64,000 bases of DNA from Uloborus plumipes (GCA_038373865.1 JAXGGA010003050.1:1-64000), one strand, 5' to 3'. Shown: positions 1 to 11,487, counted from the stretch's first letter. Notes: generated by a model from the sequence alone, not told the origin. Program-made: numbers and translations.

Positions 1-837
1 TAACAGACAAGCAACACTGCGTCAAATCACCGTAGAAATCAATGTGGGACGTACAATGGACGTGTCTGCTAGAACTGTGCGGAGAAATTTGGATTTCTTG
101 GGCTATTCCAGCAGAAGACCGACTCGAGTGCCTTTACTGACAGAACGACATCGCTTGCAGCGACTCTCGTGGGCACGTGAGCATATCGGTTGGTCCCTAG
201 ATGAATGGAAAACCGTGGCCTGGTCCGATGAGTCACGATTTCAGCTGGTAAGAGCCGATGGTAGGGTTCGAGTGTGGCGCAGACCCCACGAAGCCATGGA
301 CCCAAACTGTCAGCAAGGCACTGTTCAAGCTGGTGGTGGCTCCGTAATGGTGTGGGCTGTTTTTTCATGGCTATGGACTTGGTCCTCTAGTGCGACTGGA
401 CCGAACATTGACTGGAAATGCTTATGTGCAGCTACTTGGAGATCACTTGCAGCCATTCATGGACTTCATGTACCCAAACAACGATGGGATTTTTATGGAT
501 GACAATGCGCCATGTCACCGGGCCACAACTGTTCGCAATTGGTTTGAAGAAAATTCTGGACAATTCCAACGAATGATTTGGCCACCTAGATCGCCCGACA
601 TGAATCCCATTGAGCATTTATGGGACACCATCGAGAGGTCTGTTCGTGCCCAAAATCCTGCCCCATCAACGCTTTCACAATTATGGACGTCTATCGAGAC
701 AGCATGGCTCAATATTCCTGCAGAAGACTTCCAACGACTTGTTGAGTCCATGCCACGTCGAGTTGTTGCACTTTGCCGGGCAAAAGGAGGGCCGACACGA
801 TATTAAGAGGTATCCCATGACTTTTGTCACTTCAGTG
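1..837 (+). mobile_element. Tc1-like transposon, 5' end outside window
   Basis: The element enters from the left edge and ends near 837. Its right end has the usual Tc1-type terminal context: a stop codon, a short tail with CCCATGACTTTTGTCAC, then CAGTG followed by the TA target at 838-839. The body is the transposase pseudogene described separately. The left inverted repeat lies outside the window, so full length cannot be judged. Confidence 0.85.
2..806 (+). pseudogene. Tc1-family transposase, frameshifted
   Basis: Transposases of this family cut and paste DNA at TA sites in the nucleus, using a helix-turn-helix N-terminal region and a DDE catalytic core. The reading frame is open from base 2, so the N-terminus is missing. 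The first catalytic Asp sits in WSDESRF (about 225-243), the second in MDDNAPCH (about 496-520) and the Glu in SPDMNPIEHLWD (about 592-627), spacing that fits a DD34E Tc1 enzyme. A frameshift between about 366 and 390 separates the first frame (VMVWAVFSW) from the second (LTGNAYVQLLGDHL). The protein ends normally at 806. With the frameshift it cannot make a full enzyme. Identity as Tc1 is secure; the subfamily is not. Confidence 0.9.
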
Positions 838-1894
838 TATTATGGCAAAAAAGTCAGCAAATGGAAAGAACTGCACTCCTGTTCTAAATGTTCTAATTTA
901 AAAAGTAATTCACCCAGAATCAAAATCCACACATGAAACGTTTGTTGTTGTCATCGTCCAGGGCCAATTTAGGCAGGCCAATTTGGGGTGCGCAGTTCAC
1001 TTTTCCAACAATATACCATAACTTGGTGTGAAGTCTGAATTTCACAGTACACACATGACATAGAGACCCGTTTAGAGGGTGGGCAACCTTTCACAGCAGA
1101 ACAATACATATACACAAAGAAAGGACAAGGACAAGAGAGAAAAAGTACATCCATGGCCGAGCCCGAATTCAAAACCGGAATATCCATATCCGCAGTCAGA
1201 TTCATCTGACTACTAGAAAAGATGGCCAACTATGAATTGTTTATTATTAGTATAGACAAAAAGTATGGTTTTCAATAAAGACCCACTGCAGTATAGTAAA
1301 AATGAAGACAACATGCTGTGTGGTTAAAATAAAGATATTATGCACCGTTATTGGCACTAAATCCTACGTAGCGATTTAGTTAAAAACAAAGGTACCGTGC
1401 ACTTAAAATTAATGCATAATTCTTATAATATAAAAGTAAGCATCCCAAATAGAAATTCATTGAGGACTTCTGTTATTCTTAGATAGGTTCTTTAGGTTTA
1501 ATCAATACTGAGCTGAAACTTTGCCTACTGATTTCCTGCTGTAAAGCAGCTGAAATTTAATTCAAATGCAGAGTTTTCGCAAAACAACTATTGACCAAAT
1601 ACGTTTTACTGAAGCTTGTGATTCAGAACTGTTATGGTATACGTACCAAAAGAATTTTTTTCTTTTAAGTTAGTATTGGAACGTTACTGATATTTAGGAC
1701 AGATAATTTTTTTGAATTACACTTTCCTAGAAATTATTTCCCTATCTGGTACACATCGATAAGGGATGGACAAAGATAAGCGTTTTTATTTGCATTGTGT
1801 GTACAAACTTTTTCTGCCACTAATTTCTTCTAATAAGTGTTAGGTGAGTTTCTGACAGTATCAAATATCTTCAACATCATAAGTGAAACGTCAG
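838..1894. other. No recognisable gene
   Basis: AT-rich DNA. An 86-codon open frame lies on the minus strand near 969-1229, but it has no recognisable motif and no supporting context. Nothing else could be assigned here. Confidence 0.5.
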
Positions 1895-2334
1895 CAGTGG
1901 CGTATCCAGGAATTGATTTTGGGGGGTGCACATCGAACATCGACATTGTGATGAGAAAGGAAAAAAAAATCAAGAAATATGGTGAAATTTTAAAAACGCA
2001 GTATTTCGATTTATTTTTTTCTATTGAACGTTGCTCAAAGATTTTTTTTTTTTTTCACAAAAATGAATATCATGCAAGAACAATAAGGCGCTGGTACATC
2101 GCTCATTTTCCTCTTACATTTCCACAATTACAGAATAACAATTAGTTTTGCTTCTTATTGTCGAAAACAGAAAATAATATGACAATATTTCAGTATTTTT
2201 CATTGAAAAAACCTGAAGCATAGACACATGAAGGTTACATGTTTTTTCAAAATTCGGTGCCACCATTTTTTATAGTTTTACAAAATCTTGGGGGGTGCAT
2301 TGGTCCCTTGGCACCTCCCCTGGATACGCCACTG
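1895..2334. mobile_element. hAT-type MITE, 440 bp
   Basis: The terminal inverted repeats are CAGTGGCGTATCCAGG at 1895-1910 and its exact reverse complement at 2319-2334. A perfect 8-bp target duplication, AACGTCAG, flanks it at 1887-1894 and 2335-2342. An 8-bp duplication with a CAG-starting terminus is the hAT signature. The interior is AT-rich with G-runs next to each end and no transposase, so it is non-autonomous. Confidence 0.93.
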
Positions 2335-2342
2335 AACGTCAG

Positions 2343-4352
2343 TATGTAAAAATATTGTGTTCAAAGAAAATAAAATTAAAAAAGCCCGAAAAAAGTGATT
2401 AATTATTAATTTACTCATTAAAATACCCCCCCCCCTCTTTACAACACAACACCAATAAATCAATCTTTCTTTCAGAATTTCGCACTCTCCAGAGTTTTTA
2501 GAAAAATTATATTGATCTGTTCCTCCTATATTTTTCCTCCTGAATTGTTTTATAGATCGAGTTTGAAGTATCGACATCATGGCGAAAAAAGATTTTTAGA
2601 AGAGTATAATGTATTTTGTGGCATTCTTAGCTTTTCGGTGTAAAGGAAACCAGTTCAATATTTTTCAATATTTTAAATATGCATCAGTTCCACTATTAGC
2701 TGAAAGCAATACATTGTGTACCATCATAAAAGATTTACCTGCTGTCAATACGCAAGGGACTTACTTTAAATTATGGCTCGATAGATAATTAAAATTGGAT
2801 AATCGATTTTGCAGTGAATCTTTGCTGTAGAGACTACTCTCTTTAATGCAAATGATCAATATTGAAAGGTATTGCTCCGTGTGCTTTTATGAGGAATATA
2901 TGACGTAGAAAAAGTCATAATATTCATCATGATGTTAGATGACGTCAGTTATGATGTATTTGAAATGATACTTAGTGGCCGTAGAGGTAAGACCGCCTAA
3001 ATTGGACCCTGTATAAACTAGTCAGTGCTTTCAAGTTTGAAGCAAAACGAAAATAAGATATAGGGCGTCATTTGTTAAATATTACAAGAAAGCTATTTCC
3101 GTACAGAAGTGTGGGCTAAATTTGAAAATAATTGAAGGGCTTGGGATATGAAGCAGTTATGTAATAAAACCGAAAATGGGAGAATTTAAAGTTTTATTGT
3201 TGCAGTTTTTTTCCGGTTTTGTCGATAGTGAGCGTATAAAATTGGTTTGACAACATCCACTTTTTGATCCACCAAGTTTTATTTGTTTACCTGTATCCAT
3301 TGCTTAACATTGTCCAGATTGTACTTTCAAAAAATGTAACATAGCCCCTTAATCCTCCAAAACCTTTAATTTTAAAATGTATTATTTTCAAAAAATATTA
3401 TAAAAATGCACATTAGAAACAGAAGTCCATAAATTGAGTCATGCGCTTTTTAAATTAAATCAACATAAGAAATGTTAGAAAGTTATGTAATTAAAATGCT
3501 TCCGTTATTGTATAGGACTCATAATTGTAACTCTTTAGCTTAGTTCCCATTCCCCTACTATTTTGATTACCTTACTGGCGAAATTTCACACATTTAATCA
3601 TGCGCTTTTTATACTCTCTGTTTTGTAGGGTCTTGACGTACGAATAATTGTTGAAGTAACCTTTCTTTTCCTGCTTTTTCATATTTTTGTGTAAAAGTGA
3701 TATGCTTCCGCTACCTTTATATTATCACTAAATTGGCAATCATGTATTGATGAAAACAAACTGATGATCCTGTGGAAGTTGTACTCTTCCGTACCGTAAT
3801 TGTTTTTTTTTTTTTTTTGTATTTCTTGTACGGCTAGCACCGTAGCTTTGGCTTGTTCAACTTGTATAATACTGATTACTTACTGAAATCTGCTGTGGGT
3901 GAGTCGCTGTCATTGAATATTTGTTTAGTCACAAGCCAAAAACTCCCTCTCTTCAGAAATGCACTCATATCATTGCTTGTTGACCTCACTTGCATCTTAT
4001 CCACAAGAGTTGACCCCAACGATTCTCCCGTTTGTTATTGAGCTATTAACCTAAATCGATGCTTCCATATCAAAGTATCAGATGTTCAATTAAATATATT
4101 GACATATGCAGTAAAAAGAGATGACAGCAAAGTGTTTTGTATGTACTGTAGTAGAAAGTATCATTACATCGTTATCGTTTGCTAAAGTTTATCGCATTAA
4201 TGTGTTTGTGTATGATTACTGTGAATATTTATTAACAGAACTTTTGAAGTTATGCCTCTAATGAGAGGGTGGGCGTCTGGGATAAAAACTTTAATTTTGA
4301 CTTTTGACATCTTGAATTCAAACTGCGTTTTTCGCACCGACAAGTTTCTATT
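2343..4352. other. No recognisable gene
   Basis: About 2 kb of AT-rich DNA with no assigned feature. A 13-bp or longer T-run lies near 3803. A 62-codon open frame at 3853-4041 has no family resemblance that I can see. Confidence 0.5.
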
Positions 4353-4354
4353 TA

Positions 4355-5919
4355 CAGTGCGTTTCGAAATGATAGGTCCACCAGTAAAAACGAGAGTCAT
4401 GCTGGTAAAAAAGGTTGTATTGTGTACAAAGTACTATTTTATAAACTACATTACTTCATTCAATGTAAAGAAGCTCATAAATAATTTACAAATAATAGGA
4501 ATAATGAGGAAAACTAAAATTAGATGAAACAGCTGTTTCAAAAAGATAGGTCCACTGAACCAAGCATCAAATAAATGTTGAATTAATAAGAAATATTTCT
4601 GATTTTTTTTCTGAATAAGCTCATAAATCCTATTTGGCATGGTTTCTACAAGTTTTTGCAAACAATTTGTTCCAATGTTTGACCATTCGGAGGAAATAGC
4701 CCTTTTTAAGTCTGCAGTACTCTTGTACTGCCTTTCGCCTGCTTACACCGCTCTTGCGAGTATACCCCACATGTTTTCTACTAGATTCAGGTCGGGGCTG
4801 CAAAGTGGCTAATCGATAATATGTACAACATTATCCAGAAACCATTCAAAAGTGGACTTTGTAGTGTTCAGAGGAGCATTGTCCGGTTGGAACAAGAAGA
4901 ATGAGCCCCCAATGGGTTCTGATTGTGGAATAAAATATTGTCCAAACAGCCTGTTATAGCCAGTAGCATTCAAACGATTGTCTATAAATGCTATATCAGT
5001 TTTTCCTATCCCTCTGAATCGGGCACACGCCATAAGGGAACCACCATCAGCTTGCCTCTTCGAGAATATCTGCCTATCGTTACGCAGAACGTGGTAGTAA
5101 TAATGCCAACCATCTGGACCATCCTGGTTGAATTCCTTTTTATCACTGAATATCACACGATGCCTATCTTGTTTCCAGGACATCACTTCCTGCGCGAATT
5201 TCAATTTCTTTTCTTTGTGCTTTTTAGTCAGTTTCGGAGCCACTTTTCTCTTCAAGTAAACTAAACTGCCAAACTTCTTTACCGCTCTGTGAACTGTAGA
5301 TTTTCATATTGAAGGGTTTAGTTGTGAGGCCAAAGTGGATGTGCTTATTATTTCCAGTTTTTAGGTCCCTTACGATAGGGCTTCCTTGTCGGGGCGTAAC
5401 TTGTGATGGGCGGCCAGATGATTTTTTACTGCTATAAGCATTTCTAAATAGTAAAAAATTGTTCGCAACACTTTGCGATCTGTTTAAAAGCGTACCTATT
5501 TCTCTATTCGATTTTTCAGACTGTTTAAATGCATCAAATTTCCCCCTGCTCAACCAGCGAAAGACTGCAATGACAACCCGTTTTGTTTGACTACAAAGTG
5601 CTGTTCAAATCTGTTTAAATACCTCCACAGTAGCAAGCATAATCCCGTAGTAATACTAAGCAACGATACTTATGCAAATTTTTGGAAATAAACGTGGTTG
5701 GGGCAAAACTTCTAAAGACGGACCTATCTTTTTGAAACGGTCTGAAAATGAAAATTTGCATAAAATAAGAGGAAATGATTTATAATTTAAGAAATTTTAT
5801 CAAACATAGTTATAACAATTACAGATAGATGATCACTATCAAAAAAAGTGATTCTTATTCTCAATTAAGAGTCAAAATTTCGAAAAATAAGGGTGGACCT
5901 ATCATTTCGAGACGCACTG
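4355..5919 (-). mobile_element. Complete Tc1-like transposon, 1565 bp
   Basis: The left end reads CAGTGCGTTTCGAAATGATA followed by GGTCCACC. The right end carries the matching inverted repeat GGTGGACCTATCATTTCGAG and ends CGCACTG. TA dinucleotides flank both sides (4353-4354 and 5920-5921). The transposase lies on the minus strand and is broken. A sister copy in opposite orientation lies at 18761-20304 with the same GGTGGACCTATCATTTCGA terminal motif. Confidence 0.92.
4446..5575 (-). pseudogene. Tc1-like transposase, several breaks
   Basis: Read on the minus strand. The N-terminal part has a helix-turn-helix-like segment (KSNREIGTLLNRSQSVANNF) and an SGRPSQVTPRQ linker, the GRPR-like region of this family. 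A shifted frame from about 5255 continues with TKKHKEKKLKFAQEVMSWK and the first catalytic region FSDKKEFN. The second Asp lies in FQPDNAPLN, followed by STFEWFLDNVVHIID and a stop at about 4811. Beyond the stop the translation continues with SPDLNLVENMWG, the Glu region, and ends in a PNRIYELIQK tail. At least one frameshift and one in-frame stop make it inactive. Confidence 0.88.
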
Positions 5920-5921
5920 TA

Positions 5922-6257
5922 ACTACTCACATTTCGATACATTTCTTAATATATAAAAAATTTTCAAAAGTGGAACACTTTTATTTTTAACTCAAAATCA
6001 CATATTTTTCTTTCTTTCATTTCCAAATACGAGTTCAGCCCGCGCGAGCATAAGTGCTCGTGACACATATTTAAGCGAGCGGCTACGAAAACTCAACTGG
6101 ATTTATTTAACTACTGATTATAGTGTTCACGAGAATTTGTATCAGGTCTCTTTTTACGCATTCTCTGAGGAACTTTCTCACGATTTTTATCGCTCTTCCT
6201 TTACTCTGAAAAAGGAGCGAACGTCAACTACGGTCGAGTGAGAACTAAACAGCAATC
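5922..6257 (+). promoter_or_regulatory. Promoter-like stretch before a small ORF (candidate)
   Basis: This stretch is locally richer in G+C than its surroundings. It holds CGCGCGAGCATAAGTGCTCG (near 6041-6060), a TATA-like ATATTTAAG at about 6067, and ends in GAGCGAACG and GAGTGAGAACTAAACAGCAATC just before the ATG at 6258. The arrangement could be a 5' untranslated region with core promoter, but a retrotransposon leader is equally possible. No conserved element was identified with certainty. Confidence 0.25.
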
Positions 6258-6503
6258 ATGAGTGATCAAAAACAGAACACAAACCGTGTATATGTAAAAT
6301 ATTGCACTATCAACACGATTTCACCATCATTTGCAGGTTATATATTTTTTAAGAACACTGGTGCCACTTTTGAAAGCTATGCTATAACTACAGCGGCACG
6401 TGCCATAAAAGTGCTTGTAAAACAGACGAGAGCCCCGAAATCATTATTAAACATCGAATTCGGCATTATATTCTCTCATGTGACAGAGATGCATGCAAAT
6501 TAG
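6258..6503 (+). CDS. Hypothetical 81-residue ORF
   Basis: The ORF starts MSDQKQNTNRVYVKYCTINT and runs to a TAG at 6501-6503. It is basic in its second half (ARAIKVLVKQTRAPKS) and mildly hydrophobic, with no signal peptide, zinc-binding cysteines or transposase motif. Its only support is the compositional shift and promoter-like sequence just upstream. It could be a first exon, a retroelement leader ORF or chance. I do not recognise it. Confidence 0.25.
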   Translation: MSDQKQNTNRVYVKYCTINTISPSFAGYIFFKNTGATFESYAITTAARAIKVLVKQTRAPKSLLNIEFGIIFSHVTEMHAN

Positions 6504-6804
6504 CAGGGATGATAAGCAATCTTGTGTCTCGTGTCATGATCACGTATCAAAGCTCAAGTACCAGCTATTAAAAGCTGTAAACATGTGTGTAATTGCTTGG
6601 AAATTCTCGAAATGACATTCGAGATTAGTTATTGACTGCATTCAGTAGCAGTTATTGCTTTGGTATTAGTAACGGATTAATTACGTCAATAATGTTTAAT
6701 TTTAATAGATGTTTTGCACAGAACTAATCTTCTGATGTCCTAATTGCTGTTAATTTCTGGTAATGCTTCGAATGAAATTACTTTATTCTTCGTAACTATT
6801 GTAT

Positions 6805-7320
6805 ACTTATAAACTTAAATAAAATGAAGTGTATTGAAATAGGTATAAAACACAATCTTAACCAGCAAAGAATCTAGTACTGTGGCGTTGTTTTATACTA
6901 TTCTAGTTATATATAGTTTCACGATGTTATTCAGAGAGAAGTATTTCTTTATTTTCAATTTTAAATGCTGAATAAATAATTTTTAAAAACCTGTTATTAA
7001 AGATGAAAAAAAAAATCCAACGTCATATCCAACGTTAACTGCCATTGTGTTTAACTGCTCAAAAACTTATAAACTTAAATAAAATGAAGTGTATTGAAAT
7101 AGGTATAAAACACAATCTTAACCAGCAAAAATCTAGTAGTGTGGCGTTGTTTTATATTATTCTAGTTATATATAGTTTCACGATGTTATTCAGAGAGAAG
7201 TATTTCTTTATTTTCAATTTTAAATGCTGAATAAATAGTTTTTAAAAACCTGCTATTAAAGATAAAAAAAATCCAACGTCATATGATAGTTAACTGTCAT
7301 TGTGTTTAACTGCTCAAAAA
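6805..7320 (+). repeat. Tandem duplication, 260-bp unit, two copies
   Basis: The sequence from ACTTATAAACTTAAATAAAA at 6805 recurs from 7065 with few differences. Shared landmarks are AATAGGTATAAAACACAATC, ATATATAGTTTCACGATG, ATCCAACGTCATAT and GTGTTTAACTGCTCAAAAA. Copy 1 is 6805-7064 and copy 2 about 7065-7320. The high similarity suggests a recent local duplication. Short open frames inside it look like chance. Confidence 0.9.
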
Positions 7321-7812
7321 CCCCAGAGCTCCAGCGAGCCACGCTTTATTAATTTTAATTGATTGTCTCGGGTACAGATTCCACATCATCTATAAAAATT
7401 TGGTCATTGAGATCTATACATTTTCGATATCATACTCAAGGGGAGAAAAATCTCCAACTCCCGCCACCCAAGATAAATGCCAGAAACTTACCCCACAACT
7501 GTCGGTGAAACCGGTTATACGAACTCTTACTCTAAACGTACTGGATGAGAATAGTACAAGTGACAGCATGCTCCAAACCCGGAAAATTCTGATGCCGAAT
7601 TCAGCGTATTAGCCACAGTGCTACTTACGGCCTTTGACTCGAGAGGTTTGATGCTTTCCTGATGCAGCTATATGGATGAATGCTTGCATTTGCTTCTAGC
7701 ATGGAAGAAAAACAAGAAATTTTGATATCAGGAAACCTAATGCAGTTGTACTACTGGTCACAAAATCGCATGATCGTCTCTCAGAGCAACTACTTCATCG
7801 CTTAAATCCATA
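7321..7812. other. No recognisable gene
   Basis: A 70-codon open frame at 7400-7612 shows no recognisable domain. No repeat boundary was found. Confidence 0.45.
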
Positions 7813-7920
7813 CCCAAGTAGCACACTTCGTTTTTTAAAGGTTGTAAAATGGTTATTAACGTTGTGACAACCGATTAAAGACGTTTATAAAACGTTTAAA
7901 CGTTTTTTGCGCAACCTGGG
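7813..7920. mobile_element. TA-type MITE (CCCAAGTAGC family), 108 bp
   Basis: The ends are CCCAAGTAGCAC and GCGCAACCTGGG, imperfect inverted repeats, flanked by TA at 7811-7812 and 7921-7922. The interior consists of overlapping forms of the word AACGTTT and its complement (AACGTTGTGACAAC, ACGTTTATAAAACGTTTAAACG). A second copy is at 28005-28111, and the monomer of the 22-23 kb satellite contains the same element. Confidence 0.85.
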
Positions 7921-7922
7921 TA

Positions 7923-8686
7923 GATCTTCTGGTGCTCAGCCAAATACGTTACTTCTGGACCATAGATACGTCATTCTGGACCCTGGATAGGTTACATATG
8001 TTTTATTCGCCATCAACTTGAATTTTCATCTGGAAAAAATATCGCTGAATAAATTCTGATTGGTTGAAGATAGCTGGCAAAGGTTTGATTCAATTGGTGA
8101 ATAAGGTAGTAACTACCATATTTAACAGCGGAGTTAAACTTACGTCTGACACCCAAAACGGCCGAATGAAGCCATCTGATTGGTTGTAGAAGACTTTGAT
8201 TCACGGTTTAGGCATCAGACTGAGGTTAAACTCAAATAATGAATAACGCCGTAATTTTTAATCAGTCGCAGATTTGTTATGATCTTTGTGCTCGTACTTA
8301 CCTTTTGTATAGAAGTCGTCCATAAATGCTGTCACGATTAGAGAGGGTAAGATGTCCTTAATATCGTGACAGTTTATTACAAGAGGGAAAGATAATGTAA
8401 TAAGAAGTGTGAGTCACAAATATTAGTTGATATAATTTTTTTTTCATTAGAATATGCTTAGGTAATATAGCGTGATACGTGACAACTGGAGGAATGGGGT
8501 AAGAGGAGGTGTGACACTTTGTTACAGATGGTGTAGAGGTCAAATAAGTTGAAAAAAGCGTAACATCATTTGTGGACATCCTCTTAGCCCAATTTCCATT
8601 TTCAGGAAAATTCATACGTACGTTTCATTGCTTTTCACAAGCAGTCTCCAAATATAATAAACATCACACTCAATCGACACGAATTA
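7923..8686. other. No recognisable gene
   Basis: Contains GATTGGTTG-type repeats near 8059 and 8179 (CTGATTGGTTG twice) and AT-rich sequence. No element ends could be fixed. Confidence 0.4.
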
Positions 8687-8705
8687 TCTACTTATATTAA
8701 AAACT

Positions 8706-8808
8706 GAGTATCTTTCTAACTATCTTTCTAACTATCTTTCTTTCTAACTATCTTTCTTTCTAACTATCTTTCTTTCTAACTATCTTTCTTTCTAACTATC
8801 TTTCTATG
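8706..8808 (+). repeat. Microsatellite, CTATCTTTCTTTCTAA units
   Basis: About seven repeats of CTATCTTTCTAA or CTATCTTTCTTTCTAA, i.e. 12- to 16-bp units grown from CTTT tetranucleotides. It begins immediately after the Helitron-like 5' end at 8687. Confidence 0.9.
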
Positions 8809-9230
8809 TCACGCTTCTTTCTCCTGAACGCCAATGAACTGAAAGTCGAACCAGGTACCGATAGATAGGTAATTTTTCAAGCTTCATTAGTTTCAATCTA
8901 TATAATTATACGATTTTAATTAGCGAAGATATCAATTAATAAGTAGTCAAGTTTAAAGCGATTGAGCCTAATAAATGATTAAATATGAAATCCATTCTTG
9001 CATTGCAAAACGTGGTTGCCATGCCATGAAACAATAATAAAAATGAAAATGAGAATTTTGAATGAAGGCTTAACTAAATCAAACACGAAACTCATAAGCG
9101 GGCGACTTACATAGTATTTTTATCGCTAGCTACTTGTAATATTTTGAAACATTCATTTGTTGAAGAGCCATCTACTTATATTAAAAACTGAGTATCAATG
9201 TCTGCTTTTTCTCCTTTGAGCGAGCTGAAC

Positions 9231-9428
9231 CAAGGGCGGATCCAGCTTCTGGTTAAGGAGGGGGTCATTTTCGGAAAGGGGGGGTCAAAGTGCAATTTTT
9301 GTGCAGAAATGGGGTGGTTTGGCAGTTTTTTCGTAAAATAAGTCCCAAAAATGCAATTTTTTGCTATATTTGGTCGGTTAAGGGGGGGGGGTCATGATCC
9401 CCATGACCCCACTCTGGATCCGCGCCTG
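9231..9428. mobile_element. hAT-type MITE, 198 bp
   Basis: The left end is CAAGGGCGGATCCAG and the right end CTGGATCCGCGCCTG, imperfect inverted repeats. A perfect 8-bp duplication AGCTGAAC lies at 9223-9230 and 9429-9436. The interior is G-rich on this strand and has no coding capacity. The termini are shared with 31510-31797. It sits inside the Helitron-like relic. Confidence 0.92.
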
Positions 9429-10079
9429 AGCTGAACTTACTGAAACTTTCCTCACCATCTTGAAGGCGCGAAGCATCTCAATAATTCGAATGATTTTTTT
9501 TATACAGGAAAAAAGTAAAGGCGTGAAGCGCCTGTTAGCGAGCCGCCTTGGCGGGGAGTAGTATCTTGACATTTTCCTCACTACTTTCAGGGCACGAAGT
9601 GCCCGTGCAACGCCGGGCCACGTTCGTGGTACGTCTTGAAATCGAATGAACATTAAATTATATCAAATAAAACTTCAGAATGAGGTAAAAGTTAGAGAGG
9701 GGGGACGTTATGCATCAACATGCCGCAGGAAGCTAATCTAGCTGCCCTGGCAGCTAGTACGGGATATTATTTAACAAGCAAGAGACATTTTACACCAAGA
9801 GAAAGAGTGTCATAATTAACTGTAACCTTAACCCCTTAATAGTTTGTTACTTAGCATTTGGCAGCACAGCCATTTTTAATAGAATCGTCTATGTATGTGT
9901 TTCACAGCTCATTAATAAAATATGCTTAGTGTTCTATTGAGTTGCTACTTTCAAGTAGACATTTAAGCCCAAATGTTACATGGTTTCGAAACCTGCGTAT
10001 TGAATTGTAAGTTTATTCGCTTCGGAAAGTATACTAATGACGTCGCAAAACGAAATTCCGCTAAGCGAAACTTCCGAAG

Positions 10080-10743
10080 TTTTTCTGCTCGTCTGCCCCC
10101 ACTATTGATTTTAGCCAACAGTGACTTATCGAGGTCATGGAAAACATGGTTTCAGAAATTTGAATGGTACTCTATAGTTTTGGGACTGGAAAAGAAGCCA
10201 GAAAAAGTGAAAATTTGCCCAGCTTATGTCAGAAATAGGACCAGAAGCGGTGAGTTTTTAATTCATCTTTGGATGACACGAAAGTAACACTTCAATTAAT
10301 TGTGAAGACTTTTCAAAATTATTTCTTGCCGAAAACAAATGTTATGTATGAAAGAATCATTTTTAACAATATGATACAAGGTCCAAACGAAGAATTTGAT
10401 GACTTTCTGATAGAATTTTTGTGAAAAAGTAAATCGTGCGATTCTGGTCAATTACACAATAGCCTGGTAAAGGATCGTATTGTTATTGGCATTCATCGTG
10501 ACGCGGATAGAGAAAAACTGTTGTCAGATGACAATATATTTATGAAAAAAGCAAATAAAGCTTCCGAACAAGCACGGAATCAAATTGATTCCATGAAAAA
10601 TTTAATCATTGAAAATTGAAGCCATAAAAACAAAAAGAAACCTCATTATGTTGGATTTAAAACCCAAATAAAGGGAGGTAAAAGAGTAGGTACACTTAAA
10701 AGTCAATGTCCAAGATGTGGTAAAACACACAAGAATAGGAGGG
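10080..10743 (+). pseudogene. Ty3/gypsy-type gag relic with zinc knuckle
   Basis: Gag proteins of LTR retrotransposons build the cytoplasmic particle and bind the element RNA. The translation has SRSWKTWFQKFEWYSIVLGL and EKKPEKVKIC, which fit the start of the gypsy-type capsid region. In other frames it continues with YERIIFNNMIQGPNEEFDDF, LVKDRIVIGIHRDADREKLL and a region rich in ASEQARNQIDSMK, and ends in CPRCGKTHK, the beginning of a CCHC zinc knuckle. Frameshifts and in-frame stops (for example near 10422 and 10617) show it is dead. No protease, reverse transcriptase or LTR is seen beside it, and the 3' part runs straight into a hAT MITE at 10775. Confidence 0.75.
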
Positions 10744-10774
10744 AGACTTTTTACACTGGATTAGCATTAAAGCC

Positions 10775-10948
10775 CAGGGACGTAATTTCTAGTTTTCCGG
10801 GGGGGGGGCAAAGGGTCCAAACACAATGGAATTTCATCGGAAAACATAAAAAAACCACTCCCACTTTTATATAAATGCATTGATTTCTCAAAGCCGGGGG
10901 GGGGGGGGGGGAATTGACCCCACCTGTCCAACTTAAATGACGGGCCTG
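10775..10948. mobile_element. hAT-type MITE, 174 bp
   Basis: The left end is CAGGGACGTAATTT and the right end AAATGACGGGCCTG. A perfect 8-bp duplication TTAAAGCC lies at 10767-10774 and 10949-10956. Long G-runs lie at about 10799 and 10894. It has the same length and layout as 17463-17636, so the two are one family. Confidence 0.92.
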
Positions 10949-11106
10949 TTAAAGCCCTTCATTCTTGGTGTGGGATATGACCATTAAAGCGAGGTTAATA
11001 TCAATTTGGATAGCAAAGTTTTATTTTCTACTTTTAATTACTTTCTACTTTCTACTTATTAATTGAAAGAAACTTTTTTTAATTGCTAAACTGAACTTTG
11101 GTGTAT

Positions 11107-11322
11107 GTAAGTTAATATTATCCAACGTTTCATTGTACACTAATGCAGAGTGTTGCAGACACGTGTTTCGGGATTGCAAGGAGCTTCCATTTCAACACGA
11201 AGAAGTGCGAGAAGTTGTCACGGTTTTTGGATTGAAAAAGAGGTTCCGTGCAACCTTGAAGCACGAGTTTGCACTTGCTATATTATTTGTGCTATAAAAC
11301 GTTGGATAACCTTAACTTACTA
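11107..11322 (-). mobile_element. Penelope-like foldback relic with hammerhead remnant
   Basis: Short inverted arms, GTAAGTTAA…TTATCCAACGTT on the left and AACGTTGGATAA…TTAACTTAC on the right, bound about 215 bp. Inside, on the minus strand, is CCCGAAACACGTGTC, which is the 3' half of a hammerhead core: GAAAC, a palindromic helix III ACACGTGT, and a GUC cleavage triplet. The expected CTGATGA is replaced by TTGAAAT, as in the related unit at 55402-55999. Probably not catalytic. Confidence 0.55.
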
Positions 11323-11487
11323 AGGTATTTATGTAATATGCAGTTACGTACCTAAGGCACAAAGGTATTTATGTAATATTGTAGAATGTGTTAAATTTTA
11401 ATAATAACACTAATTCGCAACAAAAACATTTACTAAATAATTCAGGGCAAAGTTAACCTAATTCTAACGAAACGGTGGGATTGGTAG

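Larger units (their letters stand above)
8687..9640 (+). mobile_element. Helitron-like relics, two 5' ends
   Basis: The string TCTACTTATATTAAAAACTG, followed by AGTATC, occurs at 8687 and again at 9171. Both start with TC and both are preceded by A, as expected for Helitron 5' ends. Near 9590-9617 is a GC-rich hairpin, GGGCACGAAGTGCCC followed by GTGCAACGCCGGGC, of the kind seen close to Helitron 3' ends. I could not find a clean CTRR terminus. No Rep/helicase coding is present. Confidence 0.4.
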
